From Picochlorum sp. 'celeri' (taxonomy: Eukaryota > Chlorophyta > Trebouxiophyceae), in assembly GCA_010909725.1 (NCBI GenBank), contig JAACMV010000023.1, positions 620,001-684,000 on the forward strand: 64,000 nucleotides of DNA. Direction: 5' to 3'. How positions within the stretch are numbered: the stretch's first letter is position 1; every line of letters begins with the position of its first letter. Position numbers and translations under genes: made by a program. The notes under the pieces were generated by a model, which was given only the letters and a program-made list of their open reading frames with translations, ran no database searches and was not told the origin of the DNA. Positions 53,935 through 63,901 of the stretch are shown piece after piece.

Positions 53935-54561
53935 ATGGGTCGACTTGTTGGTGGAATAAATGGTAATTTGAAGGATCAGCTGGTCTTTTATGGGTCATAC
54001 CATAACAATCCCATCAACCAGCTCATCCATTTTGTCTTTGTCCCGACCATACTCTGGACTGTCTCGGTATGGTTGGCCTACACACCTAGTCTTAGTCAGT
54101 ATAGTAGCAGTTATGAAGGCTGTGTGATGCTCCAATGGGCGATACCGAATGCCTCATTGGGCCTCATTGCAGCATACTCTGTGTACTACATGGTTCTGGA
54201 CATGTTTGCTGGAATGACGTGGACAGTGTTGGTTGGGATACCAATCTGGATATCATCAGAAGCATTTCGCGCGAATGTGACAGATGCGTGGGTGTGGGCA
54301 TTGGGGTTGCACGTGTTTTCCTGGTTTATGCAGATTTATCCAGGGCATGCCCTGGCAGAGGGACGCAAGCCTGCCCTGATAGACTCGTTCGTTCAGAGTT
54401 TATTGTTAGCACCATTATTCGTATGGTTTGAACTACTGTTTCTATTAGGATACAAGAAACAGTTTCGTAGCGAGGTGCAGAGTGACATTGATAGAGATAT
54501 TGCTCAAGCAACTGGACAAGCACAGAGCAAGGATCCCCTCTTGTCTTCAAACGACTCGTAG
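53935..54561 (+). CDS. Mpo1/DUF962-family ER dioxygenase
   Basis: Single exon, 208 residues. Mpo1 (yeast YGL010w) is an Fe(II)-dependent dioxygenase in the ER that shortens 2-hydroxy fatty acids from phytosphingosine breakdown. The family pattern is clear: YGSYHNNPINQLIHFVFVPT with the two His blocks, several transmembrane helices (about 30-50, 70-90, 100-120), the second His block QIYPGHALAEGRKPALID and SLLLAPLFVWFELLFLLGY. ATG at 53935 (context CGATATGG). The start lies 104 bp after the PC-esterase-like stop on the same strand; the stop is 57 bp from that of the convergent HMA gene. Confidence 0.9.
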   Translation: MGRLVGGINGNLKDQLVFYGSYHNNPINQLIHFVFVPTILWTVSVWLAYTPSLSQYSSSYEGCVMLQWAIPNASLGLIAAYSVYYMVLDMFAGMTWTVLVGIPIWISSEAFRANVTDAWVWALGLHVFSWFMQIYPGHALAEGRKPALIDSFVQSLLLAPLFVWFELLFLLGYKKQFRSEVQSDIDRDIAQATGQAQSKDPLLSSNDS

Positions 54562-54618
54562 ATTATTATTATTATTCGTATTATTACACTCTTTCTTAAA
54601 AAATTACATTGTTTTTAT

Positions 54619-55062
54619 TTATAACGTAGGTTTTGCTTCAAATCCCATGTCATTCACAGCCTCAACCACCCGCTCAAGCTGCTGTGCTGCTTCTCCAAAT
54701 GACTCTGCAGTCAATGCCACCGTCACTTTCTTTGCCTCCAGATCAGCCTTGGCAGACTCGACGATATCCATCTTCTCTAACCCTTCCTCCACTCGAGATG
54801 TGCATCCATCGCATACCATTCCATCCACAGCAATATCAACTTCAATGATGCTGTCCGATGCAGCAATGTAGTGCTGCTGCTGGCCTATCGATGCTCTTCT
54901 GGTGAAGAATTTATTCGCAGTACATCTCTTTAATGTAGTATTGGGTTTGGTATATGGGGCTGCATGCCATTGGGTGTGTGTTCGCCATGGCGACCCAACA
55001 TTACCTTGCAAGGCTGTGTTTCTGACGACAGACGATCGGATTCTTTGAATTAATGACGACAT
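54619..55062 (-). CDS. HMA-domain metal chaperone, probably organellar
   Basis: Single exon, 147 residues. The C-terminal 70 residues are a heavy-metal-associated domain: IIEVDIAVDGMVCDGCTSRV with the CxxC metal site (Cys-Asp-Gly-Cys), then EGLEKMDIVESAKADLEAKKV and VVEAVNDMGFEA. Such proteins carry Cu(I) to P-type ATPases or enzymes. The first 70 residues (Arg/Ser/Gln-rich, few acidic) look like a plastid or mitochondrial presequence. ATG at 55062 in an ACATGG context. Alternative: a longer presequence with uncertain cleavage. Confidence 0.85.
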   Translation of the reverse strand: MSSLIQRIRSSVVRNTALQGNVGSPWRTHTQWHAAPYTKPNTTLKRCTANKFFTRRASIGQQQHYIAASDSIIEVDIAVDGMVCDGCTSRVEEGLEKMDIVESAKADLEAKKVTVALTAESFGEAAQQLERVVEAVNDMGFEAKPTL

Positions 55063-55489
55063 GGTTATTAGAAATCTTACTAATAATTAATTATGGGTCG
55101 AGACGGTTGTTTCATGCAGTACTCGAGCCTTTTTTTCTGATCAAATCAACAGACTGGCAGATGTGTACTGTGCACAGTGAGCCACACTCATTTACAATGA
55201 AAATTCATTGATGATGTCTTGAGAATGGAAGAATGTTCTGGTGGTGGAAAGACGTATGGTTACATGCAAATGATCATAATAATAATATTGTGCAGTTCAT
55301 CATCATGCAGTGGTCAGTGGAGGGAATGAACAACGGTCGCCTTCACTGCCAGTGGCATGTGTCATGATGATGGCAAGAAGAAAAAGTCCTCAATGATGTT
55401 TGATTTTCGAATGCAGAAGTGACAAGTTTTTTTTTCTGTTCTCTCGTTTCTGTCTCTCTATCGTTGTATGAATAGGAGCGTCTTGATGC
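55063..55489. other. Gap between HMA and beta-helix genes
   Basis: 427 bp, AT-rich. The minus-strand frame of the HMA start and the 3' end of the beta-helix gene flank it. No gene seen. Confidence 0.5.
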
Positions 55490-56431
55490 TTAATAAAATT
55501 TGTTTCCGCGGTTTCCACCTCCTGGTCGCTTGGTACAATCATATCCTCTGCGGATTCGACCGACGCACTTGTTCTGTTTGAAGGTGTTATTTCTTCCCTC
55601 TCCGCGAATAGTTTGTGATGTTTTGAAAAAGTCTTGCTTGGCGTTCTTGCCGACGTTTCCTTCAATCAGGTACCCATTACCCTTGACGTTGATGAGGGAG
55701 ACGGCATGCTTGCAGCCGCACAAATCGCGGCCATCCAGGATATTTCCCTTGACAACTCCGTTTCTGGTGTTCTCTTTGACGTCAATCGGTTCTGCAGTTA
55801 CTCCTGGGCCGATTTTATTGTAAAGAATTTTATTTCCCACGCATTTGTCATTGGGTGTGTTTTTGGAGCTGGATCCGAGGTAGATACCCTCACCCACACC
55901 CTTGTTTCTCCTGCCAGTCTTTGTAATACGGCAGTTCTTCACCGTATTATAATGACTTCTGTATTGGATATGGATGGCTTCAGAATGTGTTTGTGTCACG
56001 GTCACACTATCAAGTGTGCAGTGTTCTGCGCCTTCGAGGCGAATACCTTTCAAGGCATTCTTGACAGTGATTCCAACAATGTTGATGTACTTGGACTTGT
56101 GAATTCTGAGTCCAATATCGCCCTTGGCATCTATCACAGCTTTTGATGTTCCACAAAGTGTGATGGGTCTCCATTTGTTTCCCTTCTTGCGGCTGAAATC
56201 AACTCTTCTCCACTTGCCGCCTCTGATGACATTGTTGTACTTTCCATCTCCCATGAGAATCAAATCACCTGGTCTCGCGGTATGAACAGCTTTTGCAAAT
56301 TGCTGGTTATTCTTGACCCATACTTTCCTTGTATGGCGATACTTTTCGCATTTTGGATCCGTGTATGCAAAGACGGAGGGCAGCAACACCAAGAGCAGGA
56401 TGCACCACATGGCAGTTTGATGCATCGACAT
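55490..56431 (-). CDS. Secreted right-handed beta-helix protein
   Basis: Single exon, 313 residues. Signal peptide: TAMWCILLLVLLPSVFA. The rest is a parallel beta-helix, with turns such as KYINIVGITVKNALKGIRLE, HCTLDSVTVTQTHSEAIHI, NTVKNCRITKTG and GYLIEGNVGKNA. The repeated I-x-x-N pattern and basic composition fit polysaccharide lyases of the pectate-lyase-like superfamily or right-handed beta-helix binding proteins. Catalytic residues cannot be assigned. Homologues are known mainly in bacteria, fungi and oomycetes, so a transferred origin is possible. It may act on wall polysaccharides of prey, bacteria or of the cell itself. Confidence 0.75.
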   Translation of the reverse strand: MSMHQTAMWCILLLVLLPSVFAYTDPKCEKYRHTRKVWVKNNQQFAKAVHTARPGDLILMGDGKYNNVIRGGKWRRVDFSRKKGNKWRPITLCGTSKAVIDAKGDIGLRIHKSKYINIVGITVKNALKGIRLEGAEHCTLDSVTVTQTHSEAIHIQYRSHYNTVKNCRITKTGRRNKGVGEGIYLGSSSKNTPNDKCVGNKILYNKIGPGVTAEPIDVKENTRNGVVKGNILDGRDLCGCKHAVSLINVKGNGYLIEGNVGKNAKQDFFKTSQTIRGEGRNNTFKQNKCVGRIRRGYDCTKRPGGGNRGNKFY

Positions 56432-57226
56432 GATTGGCAGTTTGCAGTTGAAATTTCTTCAAGTGATGTGATATATAAAAGTTTTTATCAAATTCTTCCT
56501 GCTCTTCTCTGCACAAAGATATATATATATAGATGCACATAATACGATGCGGATTGTTGTAGACGGCACACACTCGTTTTCCATCTGTTGATGATGGAAG
56601 GAGAGCCTCTTCACGACCAGTGGTGTTTTTGAGGCGGGCTAGGGTATGGTCCTACCGCACAACAGTTTGATGGCCACACAGTCCGGCTATATTAAAGATC
56701 GTACCTTTTTTGATATTAAATTCACTCAAAACTCGGGATCAGGTCTCAGGCCACCACACGCTACTACTATCTCAAATATGTAGACAGAAGGCTTCGCCGC
56801 GGCAAGGGACGTTTCAAGATACCTATGCTCTCTAAAGAACGAACGATTACTATTCTATAAATTATGAACAATTCAATAAGTCATATTTCTATACTATTTA
56901 GACATGTGTGTCGCTGGTGCACTTGAATCGAGGTTATGATCAGATATCTCTCTCTGTATGACCGGGGTCTGTGACGACTGACGTCCAGAGTTGACTTGAC
57001 ACATCTACTCGACCCTTTTTGACCACCTTCAGCATCAATAGAGCATTGAACTAATGTTATGGACTGATATTTTTCCATGTACTACCGCTCGATCAAATAT
57101 ATCCCGGCCAGAACACACACGACACGGCCTGGCCAAGTCACGAGGTGGTCTGTGGTCTGCAGACGACCAACGACCAAGTGGCGCCTTGACGGTTGTAGGT
57201 TGGATCACCTCCATCATCAATTTTAA
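56432..57226. other. Long gap upstream of the beta-helix gene
   Basis: 795 bp between the Nudix stop and the beta-helix start, both on minus; presumably the beta-helix promoter. An AT run (56517-56531) sits 85-100 bp upstream of that start. Small ORFs only; no RNA gene recognised. Confidence 0.5.
56517..56531 (-). promoter_or_regulatory. TATA-like element of the beta-helix gene
   Basis: AGATATATATATATA on the plus strand, TATATATATATCT on the minus, 86-100 bp upstream of the beta-helix ATG. The spacing would leave a leader of about 60 nt. Confidence 0.3.
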
Positions 57227-57781
57227 TCACGGATTCCAATTCAAATACGCCGCTTCTGCCTGCAACCATGCGGTATAGTTTTGAGGACACTCTTGAATGA
57301 GACTCTGAAGACTGCCTGGGTCTATCCACTGAACATCAATCACCTCTCCATCATCAAATTTGAGGGATGATGCATCATGAAATCCTTCTAATCGAAAGCT
57401 TTGAACAAGCTCAACATCATGGAATTCCCCCTCATGTAATTCCCTCTTGTGCGTTTGAGCAATAGGTCCAACCAACACTGCCCCAGAATTGGACGCATCC
57501 TGCAAGGGAATTCCCAACTCCTCCTTCAAACCTCGTACCACCGCCTCTCTATATGATTCTCCTGGTTGCAAATGTTCCGCCAAGGACAAATCCCACTGAT
57601 TAGGCCCAATCTTCTTCAACGGACTACGTTTCTGAAGTAGCAAGCGACCTTGTGTGTCATACACCCAGCAGTAGACTGCTCGGTGTAATAGTCCAGTCCG
57701 ATGGACCACACCTCTATATTCCTGTCGTACTACAGTATTAGATTCATCCACAATATCAAAAACCTCGTCTTCCTGCTCCAT
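57227..57781 (-). CDS. Nudix hydrolase, IPP-isomerase/YfcD-like
   Basis: Single exon, 184 residues from the first ATG (57781). The frame stays open upstream to 57859 without ATG; a small 5' exon is possible. The family includes isopentenyl-diphosphate isomerase and bacterial YfcD-type Nudix hydrolases. The N-terminal block HRTGLLHRAVYCWVYDTQGR and LLLQKRSPLKKIGPNQWDLS match this group. The Nudix box region is HLQPGESYREAVVRGLKEELGI, in which the conserved Arg-Glu is Arg-Gly, while EEL-G is kept. IDI1 enzymes have Arg-Arg here, so this supports the IDI-like branch over a MutT-like enzyme. The trailing GEVIDVQWIDP is the usual end of the fold. Divergent from the CHZ gene. Confidence 0.8.
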   Translation of the reverse strand: MEQEDEVFDIVDESNTVVRQEYRGVVHRTGLLHRAVYCWVYDTQGRLLLQKRSPLKKIGPNQWDLSLAEHLQPGESYREAVVRGLKEELGIPLQDASNSGAVLVGPIAQTHKRELHEGEFHDVELVQSFRLEGFHDASSLKFDDGEVIDVQWIDPGSLQSLIQECPQNYTAWLQAEAAYLNWNP

Positions 57782-58061
57782 ATGGGCGAGCTTGTTTGAA
57801 ATGTCGAATGTATGTATTGGAGACGCTTCTTCTTCGTTCCCTTTGGGCCTGACAATCAATAGGAGATTTCAATACTCTATGACCACATCAACTCTAAAAT
57901 AGTATTCCCCAGCCATTGCTTCCATGATGGAATACATGGGCGAGTCTGCTTTTTTTAAATTCGAAACAGAGAATTCCTTGTTTTTGAATACAATACCCAG
58001 TGAGACACGCGTCTATTATTCTTCATATATGTACTACCGGTAGAAATAAATTATTTAAAAA

Positions 58062-58675
58062 ATGGTGGATGGGGAAGAAACAAAAGGTAGGTGTTGGTTT
58101 GGTTTGGGACGTGTTGATTTTGAAACGCATTGGGAGAAACCGGCCCCATACTTGCAGTATAGCCATGGCTTTTAGATCCGATTTTTATATATGGTTTTAC
58201 ATACATATTTGGTACAGGTGAGAAGAAGGAGACGGTGGAGGAGGAGCAGCAGCGGCAGGAAGAATTGAAAGAATTGAAAGAAGACAAGGGGAAGGAAGTC
58301 GCACAAGCTGATGATGACGAGGACGATGAGGAAGATTTCAATGCATTTGACGAAGAAGAAGAAGAAGACGACGACGATGATGACGATAATGACGATGACG
58401 TGGTGCCAGAAGGCGAAGTTGAAGTGGATGATTTGAACGAGCCTGGGACATCGTCTCAAAACCCAAAGAGAAAGAGACATGATGATGATGGTGATGATGA
58501 TAATGAGGCAGCTGAGATTGTTGCTGGTCTTTCAGGAGATGAAGTTGATCCATCGAATATCATCGAAGGAGGACGAGGGTCTCGAAGAGGGCGGTATGCA
58601 AGTGGGGCAGGGGGGTCGGGTGCTAAAAAGTACATTGCCAAGGCAGAAGTTGCATCTGATGAAGATAGCTGGTAG
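58062..58675 (+). CDS. CHZ-domain histone chaperone (CHZ1-like)
   Basis: Two exons, 58062-58086 and 58218-58675, joined in phase over a 131-nt intron; 160 residues. CHZ1 binds H2A.Z-H2B and delivers it to SWR1. The protein is very acidic (long Asp/Glu run at about 35-75) with a Lys-rich patch PKRKRHDDD. The diagnostic CHZ block is GDEVDPSNIIEGGRGSRRGR, matching the ...SNIIxGGRRTRGK pattern. The tiny first exon (MVDGEETK) gives the start. The stop is 12 bp from that of the convergent ABCG gene. HIRIP3-type chaperones carry the same motif, so the exact name is open. Confidence 0.8.
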
Positions 58676-58687
58676 TCGTCGTATGCG

Positions 58688-61615
58688 TTACATGCGGAGG
58701 AGCTTTTCTAGTGCAATGATCCGAAGTCCTACTCCTAGTAGAAATAATGCCACTAAATCAATGTAAAAGTTTCTCACATCATAGTTCAAGAGCTTCAAGT
58801 CTGCACAGCGAGCCAGTAGCCAAACACCTTTAAGCTGATTTGATTCTGCGATTAGAAAACCCTCCATTGCAAAACGTGGAAATGATATTGATTGTAATAG
58901 TATCATGAGGATGCCTGGGTCTGGTTGCCTGGCCACGAGTGTCGAGATTAATGTGATTATTGCTGCAGCAAGTTGGGATGATGACTCTCCAAGGTACAAG
59001 GACAAGGCGTAGGAGATTCCTGCACATGAGTAAAAAATAAATACGGTCACCAAGTAGAGGTATGTCCAAGTAGCTCTTGGACTCGCGAAACTAGCCCAGC
59101 CGGCCAAGAATAGAATTGATTTGATGCAAGACCCAATCATATCAAATGCATCAAGAGCCACAAAATACGCAAGCTTGCTGATTCCAGATGACTGGTGTTC
59201 TCTTTTGATCATCAGTGCATGTGTTGTAAAGGTTGTTGTCGTGCTTACAGTCGCGATGAGTCCTAATGCGACGACAGCGTAGGAGACTTGGCTTGCATAC
59301 GACATGATGGTTGATTTCCCCCGATCTGACAACAATCCAACAGTGAGTCCTGTGAGCACTACCATGATGTAGTCTGCCATTGCCTCTAGAGGTTCTCTAG
59401 TTCGATGTAATCCTGCTCGCTGTATAAACCAATATGCTTGCCTAAAGAAACCAATCTGCCTGTTGGAATCATCATGGTCAGTCCTCCTTCCAAGTAATGG
59501 TGCTTTGAGTTCCAGGGATGCAAAGGTTATGGCAAATGCCTTGAGTACCTTGCTAATTATACTGGTGTCACGAAGGACAGAAATGTTCTCATTCTCATCA
59601 GAGTAATACATTGTAGGATATTCTTCGCCTGCCGCTGTCACCTGCTCTTCATGATCATCATGGCTCCATGAAGCCAAGGGCAAGATCATGGCACTCTCTG
59701 GATACTCATGCCTATACTCTAGTAGCAGTTCGTCCATACAAATACCAAAATCTATGTCTTTTGTCGAAATGATATCCACGATAAAATCGGCTGGATTGGT
59801 ATGTATTGGTAGTTGAAAGCCCAAGGCTTCAAAATGCTTCTCAACAGAATGTGTCTTGCCATAATATACCGACGTACCCCCTGATGCCATCAGCAGTACA
59901 TTATCACACAAATAAAAACATTCGTTTCTAGGTTGATGGAGTACGGCGCATGTCGTTACCCTTTTTTCTGTAGCAATTTCCCTCAGGCTTTGAATGAGTG
60001 AAAATGCAGAGCTTGAATCCAACCCAGACGTGGGCTCATCAAGAAATAGAACCTTTGGTTTCTGTACCATTTCTAGGCCAATATTCACACGCTTCTTCTG
60101 CCCTCCACTAATACCATACTTTGAAGATGGATCCCCGACGAGCTCATTTTGTACGCTTTGCAAATGCAGCAAGCTAATGGTTTCAAACACAGCACGCTGA
60201 TGGTCTTCCCATGTTGACGAACGCTTCATTCCAAAGCGTGCTGCATACAAAAGGTTCTCTTTCACCGTCAGAGTGGAAAACATGATGTCATCTTGTGGTA
60301 CGTAGCCCAAATTCCCCCTCAATGTATGCATATTATCCTCTTTGCCATTCACAAAAATGTGCCCACTCGTCTGCACAGCATACGAAGATGCACGCCCTGC
60401 TAATAACGACAAAAGAGAAGACTTTCCGGCCCCTGATGGACCAAGAATAGCCGTGACACTTCGTTTCTCAAACCGACCAGACACATCAGAGAGCAACACC
60501 TTTCTGGTATGACTCACCAGCTCCATACTTGTATGAAAAAATGCCACATCAATATCTGCATCTCCATCTCCATACGATGATGCATGTGAATCTGATATGT
60601 CATCCGAAGATATTGGTACTGCTGTATCGAACTCTATGCGGTGGTGCTTTTTGGGCGCAACATGCAACCGTGGAGGAAATGGCTTCCACCGTATTCTCAA
60701 TCTGTCCTGGTGGGTAATATTGGACATAATCTGGCTGTACTGCTTGGAAACAAACCATATGATTGCCAAAAGCAAGAGCAGTAAAACATCAGCTGACACG
60801 CCCCCATAATTGGACAGCGGAACCTCAGTCTTCTCTGGACAAAAGGATCCAATGGGGCAGGGCTGGGGTGCTACAGATCCTTGCTTACAATAATGCCCTC
60901 GAGGACACGCGAGTTTTGTCGTCGTATTTGGACAAAAATACCGTTTTGGGCAGTACATATTACCACTTCCATACTTCCATGATTCAACCCCTGGAAACGC
61001 ATCCTGTGGTATGATACTCCAGGTATCGGCACCACCACAGGGAAGATCCATTCGCCTCTTATATGCAAACGGTGCACACCAATACGACGAAGATTCCTGC
61101 GGAAAACGCTTTGGTGGAGGACGAGGTGTCGCCCGTAGACACAAACTTCCCTTTGGACACGGTATCATACAATTCAAACCACGTGGGCAAAAGTACCCAT
61201 CACAGCATGGGTGATACTTTGTCCCTTCATCATCATACCCAAAAAAACCAGGCAAGCATTCTGCCTTATTCACCTCTGCTGCTGGACATGCCGATGTCGA
61301 AGGTATTTTCTCAGGATTCTGTGTCAGAAGCATGAATTTATAGTATATTTCAATCGCCTCAGGTCCACATAAACTCTTGACCAAGACACTCGAGTTGAAA
61401 CACACATGGTCTGACATTGACTGTTTTGGAAATTCAAACGACTCCTCCATGGCACTAGCGATATCCAGTGGATCCCTTCCGAAACAAAACCCAACATGAT
61501 GCTCAACTTGGTCATACAAGCGATGCAAAATATCCAACCAGGCGTCTCGGGGACTGCCCTTTGCTGACACAAGCAAAAGCAACAATAACAACGCCATGGA
61601 GACGCAAAACCCCAT
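58688..61615 (-). CDS. ABCG (WBC) half transporter with Cys-rich N-domain, plant ABCG24/28 type
   Basis: Single exon, 975 residues. A signal peptide (ALLLLLLLVSAKG) precedes a Cys-rich extracellular domain (about 60-260; repeats such as CPKRYFCPNTTTKLACPRG) and a first transmembrane helix (LLLLLLAIIWFV). The ABC domain follows: GPSGAGKSSLLSLLAG (Walker A), YGISGGQKKRVNIGLEMV (signature), KVLFLDEPTSGLDSSS (Walker B) and a VLHQPR switch. The transmembrane domain fills the C-terminus. Plant ABCG24/28-type proteins share this Cys-rich plus single-helix head and export wall- or surface-related compounds. The ATG at 61615 includes the signal peptide. Convergent with the CHZ gene, 12 bp between stops. 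Confidence 0.9.
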   Translation of the reverse strand: MGFCVSMALLLLLLLVSAKGSPRDAWLDILHRLYDQVEHHVGFCFGRDPLDIASAMEESFEFPKQSMSDHVCFNSSVLVKSLCGPEAIEIYYKFMLLTQNPEKIPSTSACPAAEVNKAECLPGFFGYDDEGTKYHPCCDGYFCPRGLNCMIPCPKGSLCLRATPRPPPKRFPQESSSYWCAPFAYKRRMDLPCGGADTWSIIPQDAFPGVESWKYGSGNMYCPKRYFCPNTTTKLACPRGHYCKQGSVAPQPCPIGSFCPEKTEVPLSNYGGVSADVLLLLLLAIIWFVSKQYSQIMSNITHQDRLRIRWKPFPPRLHVAPKKHHRIEFDTAVPISSDDISDSHASSYGDGDADIDVAFFHTSMELVSHTRKVLLSDVSGRFEKRSVTAILGPSGAGKSSLLSLLAGRASSYAVQTSGHIFVNGKEDNMHTLRGNLGYVPQDDIMFSTLTVKENLLYAARFGMKRSSTWEDHQRAVFETISLLHLQSVQNELVGDPSSKYGISGGQKKRVNIGLEMVQKPKVLFLDEPTSGLDSSSAFSLIQSLREIATEKRVTTCAVLHQPRNECFYLCDNVLLMASGGTSVYYGKTHSVEKHFEALGFQLPIHTNPADFIVDIISTKDIDFGICMDELLLEYRHEYPESAMILPLASWSHDDHEEQVTAAGEEYPTMYYSDENENISVLRDTSIISKVLKAFAITFASLELKAPLLGRRTDHDDSNRQIGFFRQAYWFIQRAGLHRTREPLEAMADYIMVVLTGLTVGLLSDRGKSTIMSYASQVSYAVVALGLIATVSTTTTFTTHALMIKREHQSSGISKLAYFVALDAFDMIGSCIKSILFLAGWASFASPRATWTYLYLVTVFIFYSCAGISYALSLYLGESSSQLAAAIITLISTLVARQPDPGILMILLQSISFPRFAMEGFLIAESNQLKGVWLLARCADLKLLNYDVRNFYIDLVALFLLGVGLRIIALEKLLRM

Positions 61616-61803
61616 TATTATGAAACAATATACGCCATATATTTAATCTAGATAGGGTTTGAGAGCTCTAGCCCAGTGAGGAAGTGTCATGGTTACAATT
61701 TTTCCAACACATGTAATTTCAGTCAACTCGGAATGAATGACGGAGTCTCCATATCCTTCACTCGACTCTGATATACATTAAGCTTTTTTATAAATATACT
61801 ATA

Positions 61804-63056
61804 TTATGAATGGGCGCGGTCAAGGTACGAGTCTATTCTACATTTGAGCTGTACCATGTCCTCCTTTGCAAGTTGGGCTCCCTGGAATTGAACAGCCAAT
61901 GCTCCTGCCATACACGCACATCTGCATGCATCCTTGAGGGGAGCATGTCGTATCAAAGAATATAAGAATGCTGCACTGAAATGATCTCCAGCACCGATGG
62001 TATCTACTACATTGACCTTGTCAGCATGTGAGGACACAATATATGCTGTATGTGCTGGGGAACTCGTGTCAAGGGCACCAGCAAGGCAGCCCTGATCACC
62101 TCGGCTGACAACCATGGTGAATTGATATCGTTCTACCATGTATGTAATGAAATCGTGCAGGTACGCTTCCCGAGATACCCCCTGGGCATCCCTCCCAATG
62201 AGGGATGCAAACTCTAGTGCTTCGAATTCATTGCAAAACAGCAAATCTATCAATTTGTCTTCTAAAATCTGCAGGAAAAGTTCAATGAATCCCTTGACAA
62301 CATCAAAGCTGGCAAAATCAAAGGATATTTTGGATCCTGTGTCCTTCAGATGCCTCATGGTGTCTACGATTGTCGAGCTCTTGTGAACATAATATCCTTC
62401 AAAATGGGTCCAGGTGGGACGCAGCTCATGAATCTCCTTTTGAGTTAATGTATGGTTCATGGAGGCTCTGAGACATGTTCGCATTGTCCGCTGTCCATCA
62501 GGGCCAACGAGACACAGGCATACACCATTCCCTCTGGTCTGGTCTATTGATGCATATTCCATCCGTACGCCACAGGATGCCATCGCTGATACATACTCCT
62601 GACCATTCTGATCACTCCCTAGAGTCCCTGAAAAGTTGACAGAGACACAATCGTTGTCCTCCGATGGCTCGATATGGTCAGGACGCTCCGTCTGAGGGTC
62701 TTGTACTGAGCTGCAGGAAGAAAGCCCAGCCAAGCATTTGGCGACATTTGCAGCCGATCCTCCCGGAATCCTATACATATAGTATGAAAATAATGAGCTG
62801 AATCCGCCATACTATCATTATATCCAACTCTCGCATGCGTGTGACATGCAGTCAGTCAGCATGTGCCATACCTCGCCACGATCTCAATCTCTTTTAGGCA
62901 TTTCTCGAGCTCATCTTCATCTATGATATCAGATCCTCCAGCAGAGTATCCAAAACGCTCTAGTAAACCCTGTGGTGACTCACATGCAATTATATCAAGT
63001 ACTGGATCACCAATACATAACACAGTAGCATTTAAGGGGCTCTGATTACCATTCAT
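61804..63056 (-). CDS. pfkB-family sugar or nucleoside kinase
   Basis: Two exons, 63056-62872 and 62770-61804, joined in phase over a 101-nt intron; 383 residues. PfkB kinases (ribokinase, adenosine kinase and relatives) phosphorylate sugars or nucleosides. The exon join creates the N-terminal block IEIVARIPGGSAANVAKCLA, the first pfkB signature. The second is VNVVDTIGAGDHFSAAFLYS with the catalytic Asp. The interior has VCLCLVGPDGQRTMRT and LLFCNEFEALEFASL. The exact substrate is not evident; the family arrangement is closest to adenosine kinase-like plant enzymes. The start MNGNQSP at 63056 suits the family; an upstream in-frame ATG at 63164 would add a hydrophobic stretch. Divergent from TRAPPC4. 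Confidence 0.85.
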
Positions 63057-63267
63057 TTCAAGAAATATTGATATATATTGGACAATGTGGTATATAGATG
63101 GAAGAATATGAGGCAGATCAGTGTGTACCATGTTTGAAATAAAGACTCCCGTCAAAGAAATCATTGGATGGGATCAATGTCCCATCTATACGTTGTGTTC
63201 TCTTGATGCCTCTTTCATCTCTCGACAAACTGAAGGCAGGCAATACAATCAACAGAAATGGAAAATA

Positions 63268-63818
63268 ATGACCTCTGTGATATATTCGCTCTGGATTGTG
63301 GGGAGAAATGGGGGTCTGTTGTTTAGCAAGGTGGTTTTTTTTTCACTGTTTCATGTTTCAATTCCATGTTGTTTCATCCCGATTGGTTTGGATTTTCGTA
63401 GGATATACCAGGTCATAAAGATTCATCAACCCTAGGAATTGATTTTAATGATAAATTACGGTTGGCGAGTAGTTGGTTTGGCATGTGCGGCATATCGTCT
63501 CAGTTGTCACCTCAGCCTTTGAGTCCCTCATCATCGTCAGGTGGCATGCACGTGCTCAAGGCGGATACGTTTGATCTCCATAGCTATCAGACTCTGACTG
63601 GGACAACGTTCATGATGGTGACGAGCCCAAATTATAGGAATGCGGCTAGTGTTTTGAAGGATACAGTGTACAAATTGTATTGTGACTATGTGCTGAAGAA
63701 TCCCTTTTATGAAGCAGATCAGGTGATCAAGAGCAGTTTATTCGATCAAAAGATAGTAGAATCGCTTTCAAGATATTCAATAGGAGCACCTGGGGTGGCT
63801 GCGCCACTCGCTGCATAA
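63268..63818 (+). CDS. TRAPP complex subunit 4 (synbindin/Trs23)
   Basis: Two exons, 63268-63330 and 63402-63818, joined in phase over a 71-nt intron (GTGGTT donor, TTCGTAG acceptor); 159 residues. TRAPPC4 is a longin-fold core subunit of the TRAPP complexes, which act as Rab1/Rab11 exchange factors. Exon 1 is MTSVIYSLWIVGRNGGLLFS, and exon 2 has LRLASSWFGMCGISSQLSP and FDLHSYQTLTGTTFMMVTSP, then the hallmark YVLKNPFYEADQVIKSSLFD. The length suits Trs23-type subunits. The start MTSVIY at 63268 begins the longin strand directly. Confidence 0.93.
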
Positions 63819-63901
63819 ATATCACATTTATTACAATTCAACAACAAGGATATTGTGTGTGTGTCGTTTTAGGGAAAAAACACGAGGGTTTCAAAAGTGT
63901 T

